A stretch of 64,000 nt of DNA from Prochlorococcus_E sp000760215 (lineage in GTDB: Bacteria > Cyanobacteriota > Cyanobacteriia > PCC-6307 > Cyanobiaceae), in NCBI RefSeq assembly GCF_047303175.1, contig NZ_CP138945.1; one strand, given 5' to 3'. Shown one piece after another: positions 26,168 through 35,641 of this stretch; the stretch's first letter is position 1, and each line of letters begins with the position of its first letter. A program made the translations under genes and the position numbers. A model generated the notes under the pieces. The model made no database searches and was not told the origin of the DNA. It saw only the letters and a list, made by a program, of their open reading frames with translations.

Positions 26168-26309
26168 TTTTCAGCGATTTACTTCTAATATTAATAGCTC
26201 CTCTTACATTACAATTCTTATCTTATCCTTATTAGTATTTATTACTTTATCAATTGCATATCTAACATTCATTGATTTTAAGGATAAGCGTAGGAATAAT
26301 ATTGGTTAG
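26148..26309 (+). CDS. Small single-TM protein overlapping petN
   Basis: About 53 residues from the ATG at 26148, overlapping the petN 3' end by 20 bases in another frame; ATG at 26142 is an alternative. It has a polar start (MDQLIYNFQRFTSN), one helix (YITILILSLLVFITLSIAYL) and a basic tail (DFKDKRRNNIG), so a membrane microprotein with a cytosolic C-terminus. The overlap suggests coupled expression with petN. Function unknown. Confidence 0.6.
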   Translation: MDQLIYNFQRFTSNINSSSYITILILSLLVFITLSIAYLTFIDFKDKRRNNIG

Positions 26310-26317
26310 AATATTCT

Positions 26318-26956
26318 TTAATTGCCTTCCTTTCTCTTCTTAGCTTCATTGTCTATTATCTTAAATAATTCTATAGCCTCTTTAATCTTTTTGGTATTAG
26401 CTTGATATTGAATTAAATCTTTGTTTGCTCTAGACTCAGAAAAGCCTAGCTTGGTCAATGCTTTAGAGCAGTTTTCTCTATCTTTTTCCTTATTCCCTTC
26501 TGTTTTATTAGTAAGTTCATATAATCCAATGCTATGTAATCTGGAATAATAATTACCCTTGTATATTAGATCTTTAATATTAATACCTTTTTGTGAGGAA
26601 GGTGCTTCTTCATGGTTACTATTAAGCATGTCAATAATAGAGCAATCTTTGTTAATTGTTTCGATTGCAGCAGAGTAATCTTCCATTCTTTGGAAGTCTA
26701 TATTGCAGGACTTGCATAGGGATATCATTATTTCCTTTAAATGATTAGAAGGTTGGTAGCCTTTTGTGAAGTTTTCAAATGATGACTTTAATCCATAGGA
26801 AAAGATGCCATCCTGTACAAATTCTTTTTGATTGCTAACTAAGTTCAATTCAACTAGGTATTCATCTATTACTTTTCTGTATATAGAAGGTATTACATAA
26901 GGAAACTCCTTATGGAAGATCTGCTTGCTTTCAGAGATGGTTTTACGTTCACTCAA
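26318..26956 (-). CDS. psb29: Psb29/THF1 (thylakoid formation 1)
   Basis: A 212-residue protein that helps photosystem II biogenesis and repair and stabilises FtsH complexes in cyanobacteria and plants. The family start TISESKQIFHKEFPYVIPSIYRKVIDEYLVELNL is very clear, followed by FVQDGIFSYGL, TKGYQPSNHLKEI and a C-terminal coiled coil (about residues 165-212). It uses a TTG start. clpP begins 80 bases away on the other strand and ftsH follows clpP, an informative clustering of thylakoid proteostasis genes. Confidence 0.93.
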   Translation of the reverse strand: MSERKTISESKQIFHKEFPYVIPSIYRKVIDEYLVELNLVSNQKEFVQDGIFSYGLKSSFENFTKGYQPSNHLKEIMISLCKSCNIDFQRMEDYSAAIETINKDCSIIDMLNSNHEEAPSSQKGINIKDLIYKGNYYSRLHSIGLYELTNKTEGNKEKDRENCSKALTKLGFSESRANKDLIQYQANTKKIKEAIELFKIIDNEAKKRKEGN

Positions 26957-27036
26957 ATCTTTTTTGATTAAATTCTAATAAGACGTTAGCTCTTGCAATA
27001 TAACCGTTAATATCGTGGAAACCGATCACTTTGATC

Positions 27037-27627
27037 ATGATCCCAATAGTTGTAGAAGAAACTGGTCGTGGAGAAAGAGCCTTTGACATTTACTCGAGAC
27101 TTTTAAGAGAAAGGATTGTTTTTTTAGGACAACAGGTTACTAATGAGTCTGCTCAGAGAATTGTGGCTCAGCTGCTTTTTCTTGAAGCTGAAGATCCTGA
27201 TAAGGATATCTTCCTCTATATAAACTCTCCTGGAGGCTCTGTTTATGATGGTTTTGGTATCTTTGACACTATTCAACACATCAAACCAGACGTCCATACA
27301 GTTTGTGTTGGTTTAGCTGCAAGTATGGGAGCTTTCCTTTTATGTGCAGGAGCTAAAGGTAAAAGGAGCAGTCTTCAGCACTCAAGAATTATGATTCATC
27401 AGCCCTTGGGAGGAGCTAGGGGTCAGGCTACAGATATTCGAATTCAAGCGGATGAAATTCTTTTCTTAAAAGATAAGCTAAACACTGAATTATCTAACCG
27501 CACAGGTCAATCTTTGAAAAAGATTGCAGAAGACACAGATAGGGATTTTTATATGTCTCCTTCAGAAGCAATCCAATATGGCCTTATAGATAATGTTTTA
27601 AATCAAAAGCCTGTTAGCATCCTGTAA
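27037..27627 (+). CDS. clpP: ATP-dependent Clp protease proteolytic subunit
   Basis: A 196-residue serine peptidase that forms the barrel of a Clp protease with ClpC or ClpX. The catalytic triad is present: Ser96 in GLAASMGAF, His121 in IMIHQPLGG, and an Asp around 170 in DTDRDFYMS. The ATG at 27037 (MIPIVVEETGRGERAFDIYSRLL) matches the family start better than the TTG six bases upstream. It is one of several clpP genes expected in this group. Its stop lies 4 bases from the ftsH stop. Confidence 0.96.
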   Translation: MIPIVVEETGRGERAFDIYSRLLRERIVFLGQQVTNESAQRIVAQLLFLEAEDPDKDIFLYINSPGGSVYDGFGIFDTIQHIKPDVHTVCVGLAASMGAFLLCAGAKGKRSSLQHSRIMIHQPLGGARGQATDIRIQADEILFLKDKLNTELSNRTGQSLKKIAEDTDRDFYMSPSEAIQYGLIDNVLNQKPVSIL

Positions 27628-27631
27628 GGAT

Positions 27632-29548
27632 TTAGCTAGTCAATATATTCTCTGTTCGATATTTTTCTGGTACTTCTGTAAATTGTTTAACAACATTAAT
27701 TAGTTCATCACCATCAATTGTTTCTTTTTCCACTAACAAATCTACTAATTTATCAATTGCTTCTCTATTAGAAGAAACTATTTCAAGGGTTAATTCATAA
27801 CATTCTTTTACTATTTTTCTAACTTGCTCATCTATTTGTTGTGATATGGAATCTGATATATCTGACCTCGTCATAAGGTCTCTCCCAATAAAGACTTCTT
27901 GTGAATCATTTTCAAGAGAAATAGGTCCAAGTCTACTCATTCCAAATCTTGTAACCATTTGGCGTGCCATAGAAGCAACTTGTTGAATGTCACCTCCTGC
28001 TCCAGTTGTAACTTCACCTCTACCAAAAACAATATCCTCAGCGGCTCTTCCTCCAAGAGCTCCCATTATTCTTGCTTTTAATTGAGCCCTACTAACAAGA
28101 GTTTGGTCTTCATCTGGAGAAAACCAAGTTAGGCCCTTGGCTTGTCCCCTTGGGATAAGAGTAACTTTTTGAACAGGGTCATGATCTTTTAAAAGTGTGC
28201 CAACAATTGCATGTCCAATCTCGTGATAGGCAATTAATCTTTTACTTCTTCCATCGGTAAGAGGCTGTCCTTCCATGCCTGCAATGATTCGATCGACAGC
28301 ATCATCAATTTCTGATATTCCTATCTTTTCCTTTCTTCTTCTGGCAGTAAGAATTGCCGCTTCATTTAAAAGATTTGCTAAATCTGCACCAGTAAAACCA
28401 GGCGTGCGTCTAGCAATACTCTCTAACGAAAGGTTTTCATCAATCTTCTTATTCTTTGAATGTACTTTAAGAATAGATAATCTGCCCTTAATATCTGGAG
28501 CATCCACTGACACTTGCCTGTCAAATCTGCCAGGTCTTAGTAAGGCTGAATCTAGTACATCAGGCCTATTGGTAGCAGCAATAATTATAATTCCACTATT
28601 TCCTTCAAACCCATCCATTTCTGTTAGGAGTTGATTAAGTGTTTGCTCTCTTTCATCATTTCCTCCACCTATTCCTGCTCCTCTTTGTCTACCAACAGCA
28701 TCAATTTCATCTATGAATATTAAACAAGGACTGTTTTCTTTAGCCCTTTTAAATAAATCTCTAACTCGACTAGCGCCTACACCTACAAACATTTCAACAA
28801 ATTCAGAACCTGATAAAGAAAAGAAAGGTACACCAGCTTCCCCTGCAATAGCTTTGGCTAATAAGGTTTTGCCAGTTCCAGGAGGGCCCACAAGTAAAAC
28901 ACCTTTAGGGATTTGGGCTCCTACTGATGTAAATCTTTCAGGCTGTTTTAAGAAGGTAACGACCTCTTGTAAGTCTTGTTTTGCTTCTTCCACTCCAGCT
29001 ACATCGTCAAACATAACGCCAGTCTCAGCTTCCATTGCGAATCTGGCTTTGGTTTTCCCAAATTGCATTGCTTGCCCTGGCCCACCTGGCATGGAATTAG
29101 ATCTTCTTGCTAGAAATACGAGACCAACTATTAGAAGAATCGGGAAGATTAAGTTACCTAAAAAGCCAATGCTTGCAGGAGTGGTTTTAACAGGATGTAT
29201 ATCAAAACTTATCCCTTCATTTTTTAAACGGTCTATTAGAGCTGGTGTTAGCCCGGGAAGATCAACTCTGATTTTTTGAATTCTGTTGTCTAAATCTGGA
29301 TCAACAGCTTCTACGATTGCATTCCTTCCTCCATCAAAAATATCAACTGAGGTAACCCTTCCTGAATCAACATAATCAATAAAGCGTCCATAACTCATTC
29401 TTGAAACAGCAGTATTTCTCTGCATTGCAGAAGAGTTGCTTTGTTGTATAGAACCATTGCTGCCATTGGATAAAATTTGCCAAGCTATCAGCAGGACAAC
29501 GATTATGGGGATTATCCACAATGCTATTGATTTAAATCTTTGATTCAT
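27632..29548 (-). CDS. ftsH: ATP-dependent zinc metalloprotease FtsH
   Basis: A 638-residue membrane AAA protease, central to PSII repair by removing damaged D1 in cyanobacteria. It has an N-terminal helix (about 10-26), a lumenal/periplasmic domain, a second helix (FLGNLIFPILLIVGLVFLA), the AAA domain with Walker A GPPGTGKT and Walker B CLIFIDEIDAVG, the SRH (TNRPDVLDSALLRPGRFDRQ) and the zinc site HEIGH (the usual Ala replaced by Ile, which is tolerated). Full length. Clustering with clpP and psb29 suits thylakoid quality control. Confidence 0.97.
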   Translation of the reverse strand: MNQRFKSIALWIIPIIVVLLIAWQILSNGSNGSIQQSNSSAMQRNTAVSRMSYGRFIDYVDSGRVTSVDIFDGGRNAIVEAVDPDLDNRIQKIRVDLPGLTPALIDRLKNEGISFDIHPVKTTPASIGFLGNLIFPILLIVGLVFLARRSNSMPGGPGQAMQFGKTKARFAMEAETGVMFDDVAGVEEAKQDLQEVVTFLKQPERFTSVGAQIPKGVLLVGPPGTGKTLLAKAIAGEAGVPFFSLSGSEFVEMFVGVGASRVRDLFKRAKENSPCLIFIDEIDAVGRQRGAGIGGGNDEREQTLNQLLTEMDGFEGNSGIIIIAATNRPDVLDSALLRPGRFDRQVSVDAPDIKGRLSILKVHSKNKKIDENLSLESIARRTPGFTGADLANLLNEAAILTARRRKEKIGISEIDDAVDRIIAGMEGQPLTDGRSKRLIAYHEIGHAIVGTLLKDHDPVQKVTLIPRGQAKGLTWFSPDEDQTLVSRAQLKARIMGALGGRAAEDIVFGRGEVTTGAGGDIQQVASMARQMVTRFGMSRLGPISLENDSQEVFIGRDLMTRSDISDSISQQIDEQVRKIVKECYELTLEIVSSNREAIDKLVDLLVEKETIDGDELINVVKQFTEVPEKYRTENILTS

Positions 29549-29653
29549 GTAACAGTCAAATTTGTCTTATTCTAAGAGAATTAATGCCCTAACTGTTGGA
29601 ATTTTTCAATAATTTCTGAATGAATTTCATCGATGAAAATTCTATGTCGTAAG

Positions 29654-30883
29654 TTACAAGCTACGTAAAGCAACAATAGGATCAAGTTTTGCAGCTCTTT
29701 TGGCTGGGAGAACTCCAAAGATTAGACCAATTGAACCTGAAAGACTTACGGTAAATAGTATTACTTTTGCTTCAATATTAGCTGGTAAAGATGTTGTTAA
29801 TGAAATAACATTGACTGAACCTAAGCCTATAAATGTTCCTAATACCCCCCCCAGTATTGCTAATATAAGAGATTCTACAAGAAACTGTAAAAGTATATCC
29901 ATATCTCTAGCACCAATTGCTTTTCTTAAACCAATTTCTTCTGTTCTTTCACTTACAGAAACAAGCATTATATTCATAATCCCAATACCACCTACCAGCA
30001 ATGAAATTCCTCCTATAGCCGCCAACATTAATGTTAAGCCTCCTGTTATTGTAGATACTATTGTTAGGGCATCTTTTTGAGACCTTACAGCAAAGTCATC
30101 GTCTTTTAATATGCTATGTCTTTGCCTAAGAAGATTACTTATTTGAAATTTTGCTGCATTAATGTCCTTTGAACTTTTAGCCTGAATACTTATAAAGCTT
30201 AAACTAATCCCATATGTTGGATCTTTGCCTGTTATCTTGTTGACCATAGTCGTTAAAGGTATATATATATTTTTATCCTGATTGCTCCCAAAGACAGCTC
30301 CTTTAGGTTCCATTATTCCTATAACATCAAATGATTGATCCTTAATTCTTATTTTTTGACCTAAGGGACTTTTGGTATTAAATAAATCGTTCTTTAACTC
30401 TGAACCTATAATTGCTACATTCCTTACACTGCCTTGGTCTTTTTCTGTTATAAACCTTCCATTTGCAATATCAAAACTTCTTACTTTGAGGAAATCTGAT
30501 GTGACTCCAAGCACAGTAGAACTAAAACTTTTTGATTGATATTGTACTATTTCACTTGATGATATTTGAGGTGCAACCCTTTTAATAGAAGGTACTTGTT
30601 CTTTTATAGCAATAGCATCATTTAGGGTTAAATTTCTTGGAAATGCAACACCTCTTCTTCTTGTATTGTTATTACCTGGAACTACAAATAAAACATTAGC
30701 ACCAAGGTTGCTTAACTGATTAGAAGCAAGCTTTTGAGCACCTTTACCTACACCTAATAATGTTATCACTGAAGCATTACCTATTACTATTCCTAGCATC
30801 GTTAAAGAACTTCTTAGCTTATTAGATTTTAATGTCTTAACAGACATTAAAAATATTTCTTTTAAAGATACTTTCCCGGACAT
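29654..30883 (-). CDS. MacB/DevC-type ABC transporter permease
   Basis: A 409-residue membrane subunit of a MacB-like (FtsX/LolE superfamily) transporter. The pattern is an N-terminal helix around residues 22-45 (RSSLTMLGIVIGNASVITLLG), a large extracytoplasmic MacB_PCD domain, then three C-terminal helices, with the SERTEEIGLRKAIGARDMDIL coupling-helix signature. Such permeases work with a separate MacB-type ATPase that is not encoded next to it. The stop lies near the ftsH promoter region and the start is 8 bases after the pyk stop, so it is probably co-transcribed with pyk. Substrate unknown. Confidence 0.9.
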   Translation of the reverse strand: MSGKVSLKEIFLMSVKTLKSNKLRSSLTMLGIVIGNASVITLLGVGKGAQKLASNQLSNLGANVLFVVPGNNNTRRRGVAFPRNLTLNDAIAIKEQVPSIKRVAPQISSSEIVQYQSKSFSSTVLGVTSDFLKVRSFDIANGRFITEKDQGSVRNVAIIGSELKNDLFNTKSPLGQKIRIKDQSFDVIGIMEPKGAVFGSNQDKNIYIPLTTMVNKITGKDPTYGISLSFISIQAKSSKDINAAKFQISNLLRQRHSILKDDDFAVRSQKDALTIVSTITGGLTLMLAAIGGISLLVGGIGIMNIMLVSVSERTEEIGLRKAIGARDMDILLQFLVESLILAILGGVLGTFIGLGSVNVISLTTSLPANIEAKVILFTVSLSGSIGLIFGVLPAKRAAKLDPIVALRSL

Positions 30884-30891
30884 TGATACTT

Positions 30892-32655
30892 CTAATTTAT
30901 TGAATTGTTTGGTATGCCTTTATATATTATCCCTTGATCTAGATCCAATGTTATGATTTCGCCGTTATGAAATTTATTGCAAGCATCATTTACGCTACTT
31001 ATTATTGCTATTGACTTGTCGTTCTCATCAGAAAACTTTATTGATTCTTGACCTTCAAAAATAATACCTGAGATATTTACTTGTGAAGTTGGGTTATATT
31101 TAACATCCTTAGAAATTACAAGTATCTCTTGAGATTTGATCTCGGATAAATCCTTAAGTTTTCTTATTAATCTTAATTTGCCACTTACCCTACCTGATCC
31201 TGATGAATGACCGTTTGCTACTACATCAGTAACAATTCCAACTTTGATCAAATCTGTTGAGCCACTTATGCCTGTTAATGTTCCAGCGGTTTCTACTACT
31301 AAATCGCCAGGATTCAATATGCCTAGCTCTGTTGCTAGCTTCATTGCATTACTAAAAGTTTGAGTTGTACTTTTTTGTATTTCCTCAATTAGTAAAGCCG
31401 AGACTCCCCATACTAATTGGAGTCGTCTGGCAACACTAACTTCACTTGTAATCGCAATAATAGGCGTCGCTGGACGAAATTTACTTACATTGTGAGCCGT
31501 TGCTCCACTTTTGGTTAGTGGAAGGATTGCTGCAGCATTAAGCTGCCTTGCAATAGTACTTACTGCTGCGCTTATAGCATTTGGGATAGTACTTGGCAGA
31601 TGACTTTCAAGGGCTCTTTGGGGATAATCTCTCTCGATTCTTCTGGCAATTGTTGCCATTGTTCTGACAGCTTCTATTGGATAATCACCAACAGCCGTTT
31701 CATTCGAGAGCATTACTGCATCTGTTCCATCAAGTATTGCATTGGCAACATCACTTACTTCTGCTCTTGTTGGCCTTGGACATGAGGCCATTGAATCAAG
31801 CATTTGCGTTGCTGTAATTATTGGTATGCCAAGGCTGTTAGATTTTTTTATTAGTTCCTTTTGCAGAAGAGGCACCTCTTCTGCATCCATCTCTACGCCA
31901 AGATCTCCTCTTGCGACCATCACACCATCACAAAGCCTAAGTATTGAATCAATTTGATCAATTGCTTCGAACTTTTCTATTTTTGCTACTACTGGTGTTG
32001 TGAATCCATGATTCCTTATTAACTCTTTTATTTCTTGAATGTCAGATGGATTTCTAACAAAGCTTAGAGCAACCCAATCGACGCCATTTGCAAGACCAAA
32101 TGATAGGTCTACCTTATCTTTTTCTGTTAATGCATTAATAGATAGTTGAACATCAGGAAAATTTACCCCTTTATTGTTCGAGAGAATGCCGCCTACAACA
32201 ACAGAACATATTAGTGATTTTTCTTCAGAATCAACTTTATCAACGACCATTTCAACTCTTCCATCATCTAGTAGAATCCTTTTTCTCTCTCCCACTTCAC
32301 TTATAAGATTCTTATAAGTGACAGTTGCTATTTCTTGATTGCAATCGATATCTTCTGAAGTTAATACAAACTTAGCGCCCTTCTTTAAAGTGATTGGCCC
32401 TCCTTTAAACCTCCCTAGCCTGATCTTTGGTCCCTGTAAATCTTGCAAGATGCCAATATTGACATTTAAATCATTTGCGACAGATCTTATTGTTCGTATT
32501 CGTTGAGCATGCTCTTCATGATCACCATGAGAAAAATTTAATCTAAAGGTTGTAGCTCCTGCTTTAATAAGCTGAGAGATCATTTCTGAACTTTCTGTTG
32601 CAGGACCAATAGTGGCAACAATTTTTGTCCTTCTTTTTAAGTCTATTGTTGTCAT
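30892..32655 (-). CDS. pyk: Pyruvate kinase
   Basis: A 587-residue glycolytic enzyme converting phosphoenolpyruvate and ADP to pyruvate and ATP. Signature blocks: RTKIVATIGPATESSEMI, FRLNFSHGDHEEH, LQDLQGPKIRLG, and the metal/lysine motif VVAKIEKFEAIDQID, then MVARGDLGVEM and TATQMLDSM. It is longer than the roughly 470-residue E. coli form because of an extra C-terminal domain (about residues 480-587) of the PEP-utilising mobile type, as seen in cyanobacterial and Bacillus enzymes. It probably shares a transcript with the downstream permease. Confidence 0.96.
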   Translation of the reverse strand: MTTIDLKRRTKIVATIGPATESSEMISQLIKAGATTFRLNFSHGDHEEHAQRIRTIRSVANDLNVNIGILQDLQGPKIRLGRFKGGPITLKKGAKFVLTSEDIDCNQEIATVTYKNLISEVGERKRILLDDGRVEMVVDKVDSEEKSLICSVVVGGILSNNKGVNFPDVQLSINALTEKDKVDLSFGLANGVDWVALSFVRNPSDIQEIKELIRNHGFTTPVVAKIEKFEAIDQIDSILRLCDGVMVARGDLGVEMDAEEVPLLQKELIKKSNSLGIPIITATQMLDSMASCPRPTRAEVSDVANAILDGTDAVMLSNETAVGDYPIEAVRTMATIARRIERDYPQRALESHLPSTIPNAISAAVSTIARQLNAAAILPLTKSGATAHNVSKFRPATPIIAITSEVSVARRLQLVWGVSALLIEEIQKSTTQTFSNAMKLATELGILNPGDLVVETAGTLTGISGSTDLIKVGIVTDVVANGHSSGSGRVSGKLRLIRKLKDLSEIKSQEILVISKDVKYNPTSQVNISGIIFEGQESIKFSDENDKSIAIISSVNDACNKFHNGEIITLDLDQGIIYKGIPNNSIN

Positions 32656-32733
32656 TAGAATTACCTTCCTCTTTCAGGGAAATGCTTTTTTGGGTTCACT
32701 TTGATTACCTCTGAGTCTTTCTTCTTTCTTATC

Positions 32734-33063
32734 ATGGACCTTAATGAGTACCAAGACAAATCCAGGGAAACAGCTCGTTATCCTAATCCTGGAAATAATC
32801 CTGTTTATCCAACATTAGGATTGGCAGGAGAGGCTGGCGAAGTGGCAGATAAAGTAAAAAAAGTTTTGAGAGATAAAGACGGAAAATTTGGAATAGAGGA
32901 AATAGAAGCAATAAAACTAGAATTAGGAGATGTCCTTTGGTATGTAGCACAGTTGTCAACTGAATTAGGCTTTGATCTTAACAATGTCGCTCAAACCAAT
33001 CTAACAAAATTAAAAAGCAGGTTAATAAGAGATAAAATTTCAGGTAGTGGTGATATTAGATAA
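32734..33063 (+). CDS. MazG-like nucleotide pyrophosphohydrolase
   Basis: About 109 residues from the ATG at 32734 (MDLNEYQDKSRETARYP); the longer frame from 32701 starts with TTG and a non-conserved lead. It has the all-alpha NTP-PPase metal-binding pattern: GLAGEAGEVADKVKK supplies the first Glu set and LELGDVLWYVAQL the later ExxD. Members hydrolyse non-canonical or surplus NTPs. It is a short single-domain version unlike the two-domain E. coli MazG. The substrate is not evident. Confidence 0.88.
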   Translation: MDLNEYQDKSRETARYPNPGNNPVYPTLGLAGEAGEVADKVKKVLRDKDGKFGIEEIEAIKLELGDVLWYVAQLSTELGFDLNNVAQTNLTKLKSRLIRDKISGSGDIR

Positions 33064-33083
33064 AGACTAATGTTGATATATGA

Positions 33084-33389
33084 TTAACCTATATTACTTA
33101 TTAAGCTGCTATTTAGAAAAGCAAATCTTAAATTAGTTAAGAGTGATTCAGTAACGTTTAGAACAATAAACGCTAGTATTGGTGATATATCAAGCCCTCC
33201 TATTGCTGGTATTATGCCTCTAAATAAATTCAAGTATGGATCTGTAATAGCGCTTATATTGCTTAGTACTGGGTTGCTCCAGTCTAGATTAGGGAACCAT
33301 GTAAGTAGTACTCTTAAAATTAGAATGTATGAGTATATTAATATGGTTTGACTGAGTACAGCGAAGATATTCGAGATAACAGTTTGCAT
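33084..33389 (-). CDS. YggT family membrane protein
   Basis: A 101-residue protein with two membrane helices, of the YggT/Ycf19 family. Family features are VLLTWFPNLDWSNPVLSNISAITDPYLNLFRGIIPAIGGLDISPIL. Homologues in cyanobacteria and chloroplasts are implicated in cytochrome maturation (CCB3) or nucleoid partition; which applies here is not known. It lies 20 bases after scpB on the same strand, so it is likely in one transcript with scpB and ilvA. Confidence 0.88.
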   Translation of the reverse strand: MQTVISNIFAVLSQTILIYSYILILRVLLTWFPNLDWSNPVLSNISAITDPYLNLFRGIIPAIGGLDISPILAFIVLNVTESLLTNLRFAFLNSSLISNIG

Positions 33390-33409
33390 TTTTAATTTAA
33401 AAGCTTATT

Positions 33410-33892
33410 TTAAGCTGCTTTTTTGTTTTCTGGTACTTTTATATCAGGAATTACTGTAAATGTCTGATGGAACTTTTCAGAAAGGGTTAACCAGAAGGAC
33501 CTTCCTTCACGTTGTCTTTTTCGTTCTACAAAATTCATAGCAACAAGTTCTTTTATGTGCTCATATGCTCCAGATCCTCTTAGCTCAACAAGGTCAGATT
33601 GTAAGATTCTCTTTTTCAGAGCAATTGTTGCAAGGGTTCTAAGGGAAGCGCCTGAAATATCTACTGGAAGAAGATTTTGTACAAGTTCCCCAAGACCTTG
33701 TCTTAATTGAAGACCATATTTATTATCCTTTTCCTTTATCTCTAATGCAGTATCTCTTTGAGAGTACTCAGCCATTAGTGCAAACAAAGCCTGTTCGATA
33801 GATTCTTTTGGCTCATTTAATATTTCTGAAATCTCTGTAATAGTTAGAGGCTTCCCTTTAAGATAAAGAGTAGCCTCAATTGTTGCAGGCAA
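33410..33892 (-). CDS. scpB: Segregation and condensation protein B
   Basis: A 160-residue ScpB, a dimeric winged-helix partner of ScpA and SMC in chromosome condensation. Blocks: PATIEATLYLKGKPLTITEISEIL, YGLQLRQGLGELVQNLLP, LRTLATIALKKRILQSDLVELRGSGAYEHIKELV, and ERKRQREGRSFWL. The start is TTG at 33892; the frame is open further upstream into the ilvA 3' region, but no ATG is available. The C-terminus is slightly shorter than in Bacillus. Confidence 0.92.
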   Translation of the reverse strand: MPATIEATLYLKGKPLTITEISEILNEPKESIEQALFALMAEYSQRDTALEIKEKDNKYGLQLRQGLGELVQNLLPVDISGASLRTLATIALKKRILQSDLVELRGSGAYEHIKELVAMNFVERKRQREGRSFWLTLSEKFHQTFTVIPDIKVPENKKAA

Positions 33893-33972
33893 TGAGATAT
33901 CTAGTGTTGAGGCAATATCTTTGGTAGAGGCAAGGTTGGTGATAGCTAGCTTAGTAACTCTTGTCCTACAAC

Positions 33973-35523
33973 TTAACCTGAATTTTCAATGTTTGCACCT
34001 AGAAAAAGTTTGTAGGCAGGATTTGTCGTTTCTTGCCAGTTTTTGTAACCAATGTCTTTTAGAAACTTCTCCCAATTGTGAAAATCATTTTTCTGAACTA
34101 ATACACCTACAATTATCCTGCCAATATCAGCACCATGATTCCTATAGTGAAAGATGCTAATACTCCAATTAGGCCTCATAGCTTCAAGGAATCTCATTAA
34201 GGCTCCAGGCCGTTCTGGAAATTCAAATCTATAAAGAAGCTCTTTGTAAGAGTTGGTCGAGATATTATTTGTTTCTGGCAGTCTTCCTCCTACCATATAT
34301 CTTAAATGCATTTTTGAGAATTCATCATCAGTTAAATCTATACATTTAAATCCCGAATTTCTGATTTTATCTATAAATAATAAACGATCATTTTTATTCT
34401 CAACCTCAACTCCTATGAAAATATCGGCCGAATCTTTATTAGACATGCGATAACTAAATTCAGTAAGATTTCTATTGCCTATTACCTTGCAAAGAAACTT
34501 TAAACTCCCGGCTTTTTCTGGGATTTCTACTGCAATCATCGCTTCTTTTTCTTCTCCAATAACTGATCTTTCTGCAACAAATCTGAGCCTTTCGAAATTC
34601 ATATTTGCACCACATGTTACGGCGATTAAATTTTCATTATGGATATTATTTTTGCAGATATCTAGCTTTAATCCTGCAATCGCTAATGCTCCAGCAGGTT
34701 CAAGAATCGATCTTGTATCTTCATAAAAGTCTTTCATTGCAGCACATATTTCATCTGTCTTAACCGTGATCATTCGGTCGACATATTTACTAGCTAAATC
34801 AAAGGTTATTTCTCCAACTTGTTTTACTGCAACACCATCAGCAAAAAGACCTATTTCATTTAGTTGAATTCTTTTCTTGGCTTTTAATGATTGTGTCATT
34901 GCACAAGCATCCTCAGGCTCAACACCAATTATTTTGACCTGTGGCCAAAGATTTTTTATATAAGTTGCTATTCCTCCTATTAGACCTCCACCACCTACTG
35001 CAATATAAATAGCAAATGGAGGACTCTCTATTTGTCTAACGATCTCAACCCCAATTGTTCCTTGCCCAGCAATTACTTCTGCATCATCAAAAGGATGAAT
35101 AAATACAAGTTTTTGTTCTTTGCTTAGTCTTATTGCTTCTTGATAGGCCTCATCATATGTATCACCATGAAGGATCACTTCAGCATTAAAGGATCGAACG
35201 GAGGCGATTTTTACCGGTGGAGTTGTTATTGGCATCACTATCACAGCTCTGCAATTTAAATAGGATGCACTTAGAGCTACTCCTTGGGCATGATTTCCAG
35301 CACTGGATGCAATTACGCCTGTATCACGTTCTTTTTTTGTAAGACGAGACATTCTGTTGTATGCACCTCGTAACTTAAAGGAAAAGACTGGTTGCAAATC
35401 TTCTCTCTTAAACCAAATACTGTTTTCAAACCTTTTACTTAGCTTTTTCGCTTTGTCTAGGGGGGTTTCTATGGCTACGTCATAAACGTTAGCTGTAAGG
35501 ATTTTTTGTAGAATGTCCTCCAT
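33973..35523 (-). CDS. ilvA: Threonine ammonia-lyase, biosynthetic
   Basis: About 516 residues from the ATG at 35523 (MEDILQKILTANVYDVAIETPL); a TTG 30 bases earlier is a weaker alternative. It is the PLP enzyme that makes 2-oxobutyrate from threonine for isoleucine synthesis. The PLP lysine is about residue 50 in FSFKLRGAYN, with the glycine loop VGGGGLIGGIA. The C-terminal ~190 residues hold two ACT-like regulatory domains (AVEIPEKAGSLKFL, and YRFEFPERPGALMRF), which mark the isoleucine-inhibited biosynthetic form. It is divergent from dxs. Confidence 0.96.
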   Translation of the reverse strand: MEDILQKILTANVYDVAIETPLDKAKKLSKRFENSIWFKREDLQPVFSFKLRGAYNRMSRLTKKERDTGVIASSAGNHAQGVALSASYLNCRAVIVMPITTPPVKIASVRSFNAEVILHGDTYDEAYQEAIRLSKEQKLVFIHPFDDAEVIAGQGTIGVEIVRQIESPPFAIYIAVGGGGLIGGIATYIKNLWPQVKIIGVEPEDACAMTQSLKAKKRIQLNEIGLFADGVAVKQVGEITFDLASKYVDRMITVKTDEICAAMKDFYEDTRSILEPAGALAIAGLKLDICKNNIHNENLIAVTCGANMNFERLRFVAERSVIGEEKEAMIAVEIPEKAGSLKFLCKVIGNRNLTEFSYRMSNKDSADIFIGVEVENKNDRLLFIDKIRNSGFKCIDLTDDEFSKMHLRYMVGGRLPETNNISTNSYKELLYRFEFPERPGALMRFLEAMRPNWSISIFHYRNHGADIGRIIVGVLVQKNDFHNWEKFLKDIGYKNWQETTNPAYKLFLGANIENSG

Positions 35524-35641
35524 AGTTATCGATTCTTGCAGTTTTTGTGACAAAAGTTTTGTAATTCCATTTTCGATTAGGTAATAATTTCTTCGAAATG
35601 GAGAGAAACACCGTAGATTGTTATAAATAACTCTTACGGTT

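Noticed and set aside
28713..29279. 188-residue plus-strand frame opposite ftsH
   Set aside because: Long only because of ftsH codon bias on the other strand. It is rich in Pro, Ser and Thr and matches nothing known.
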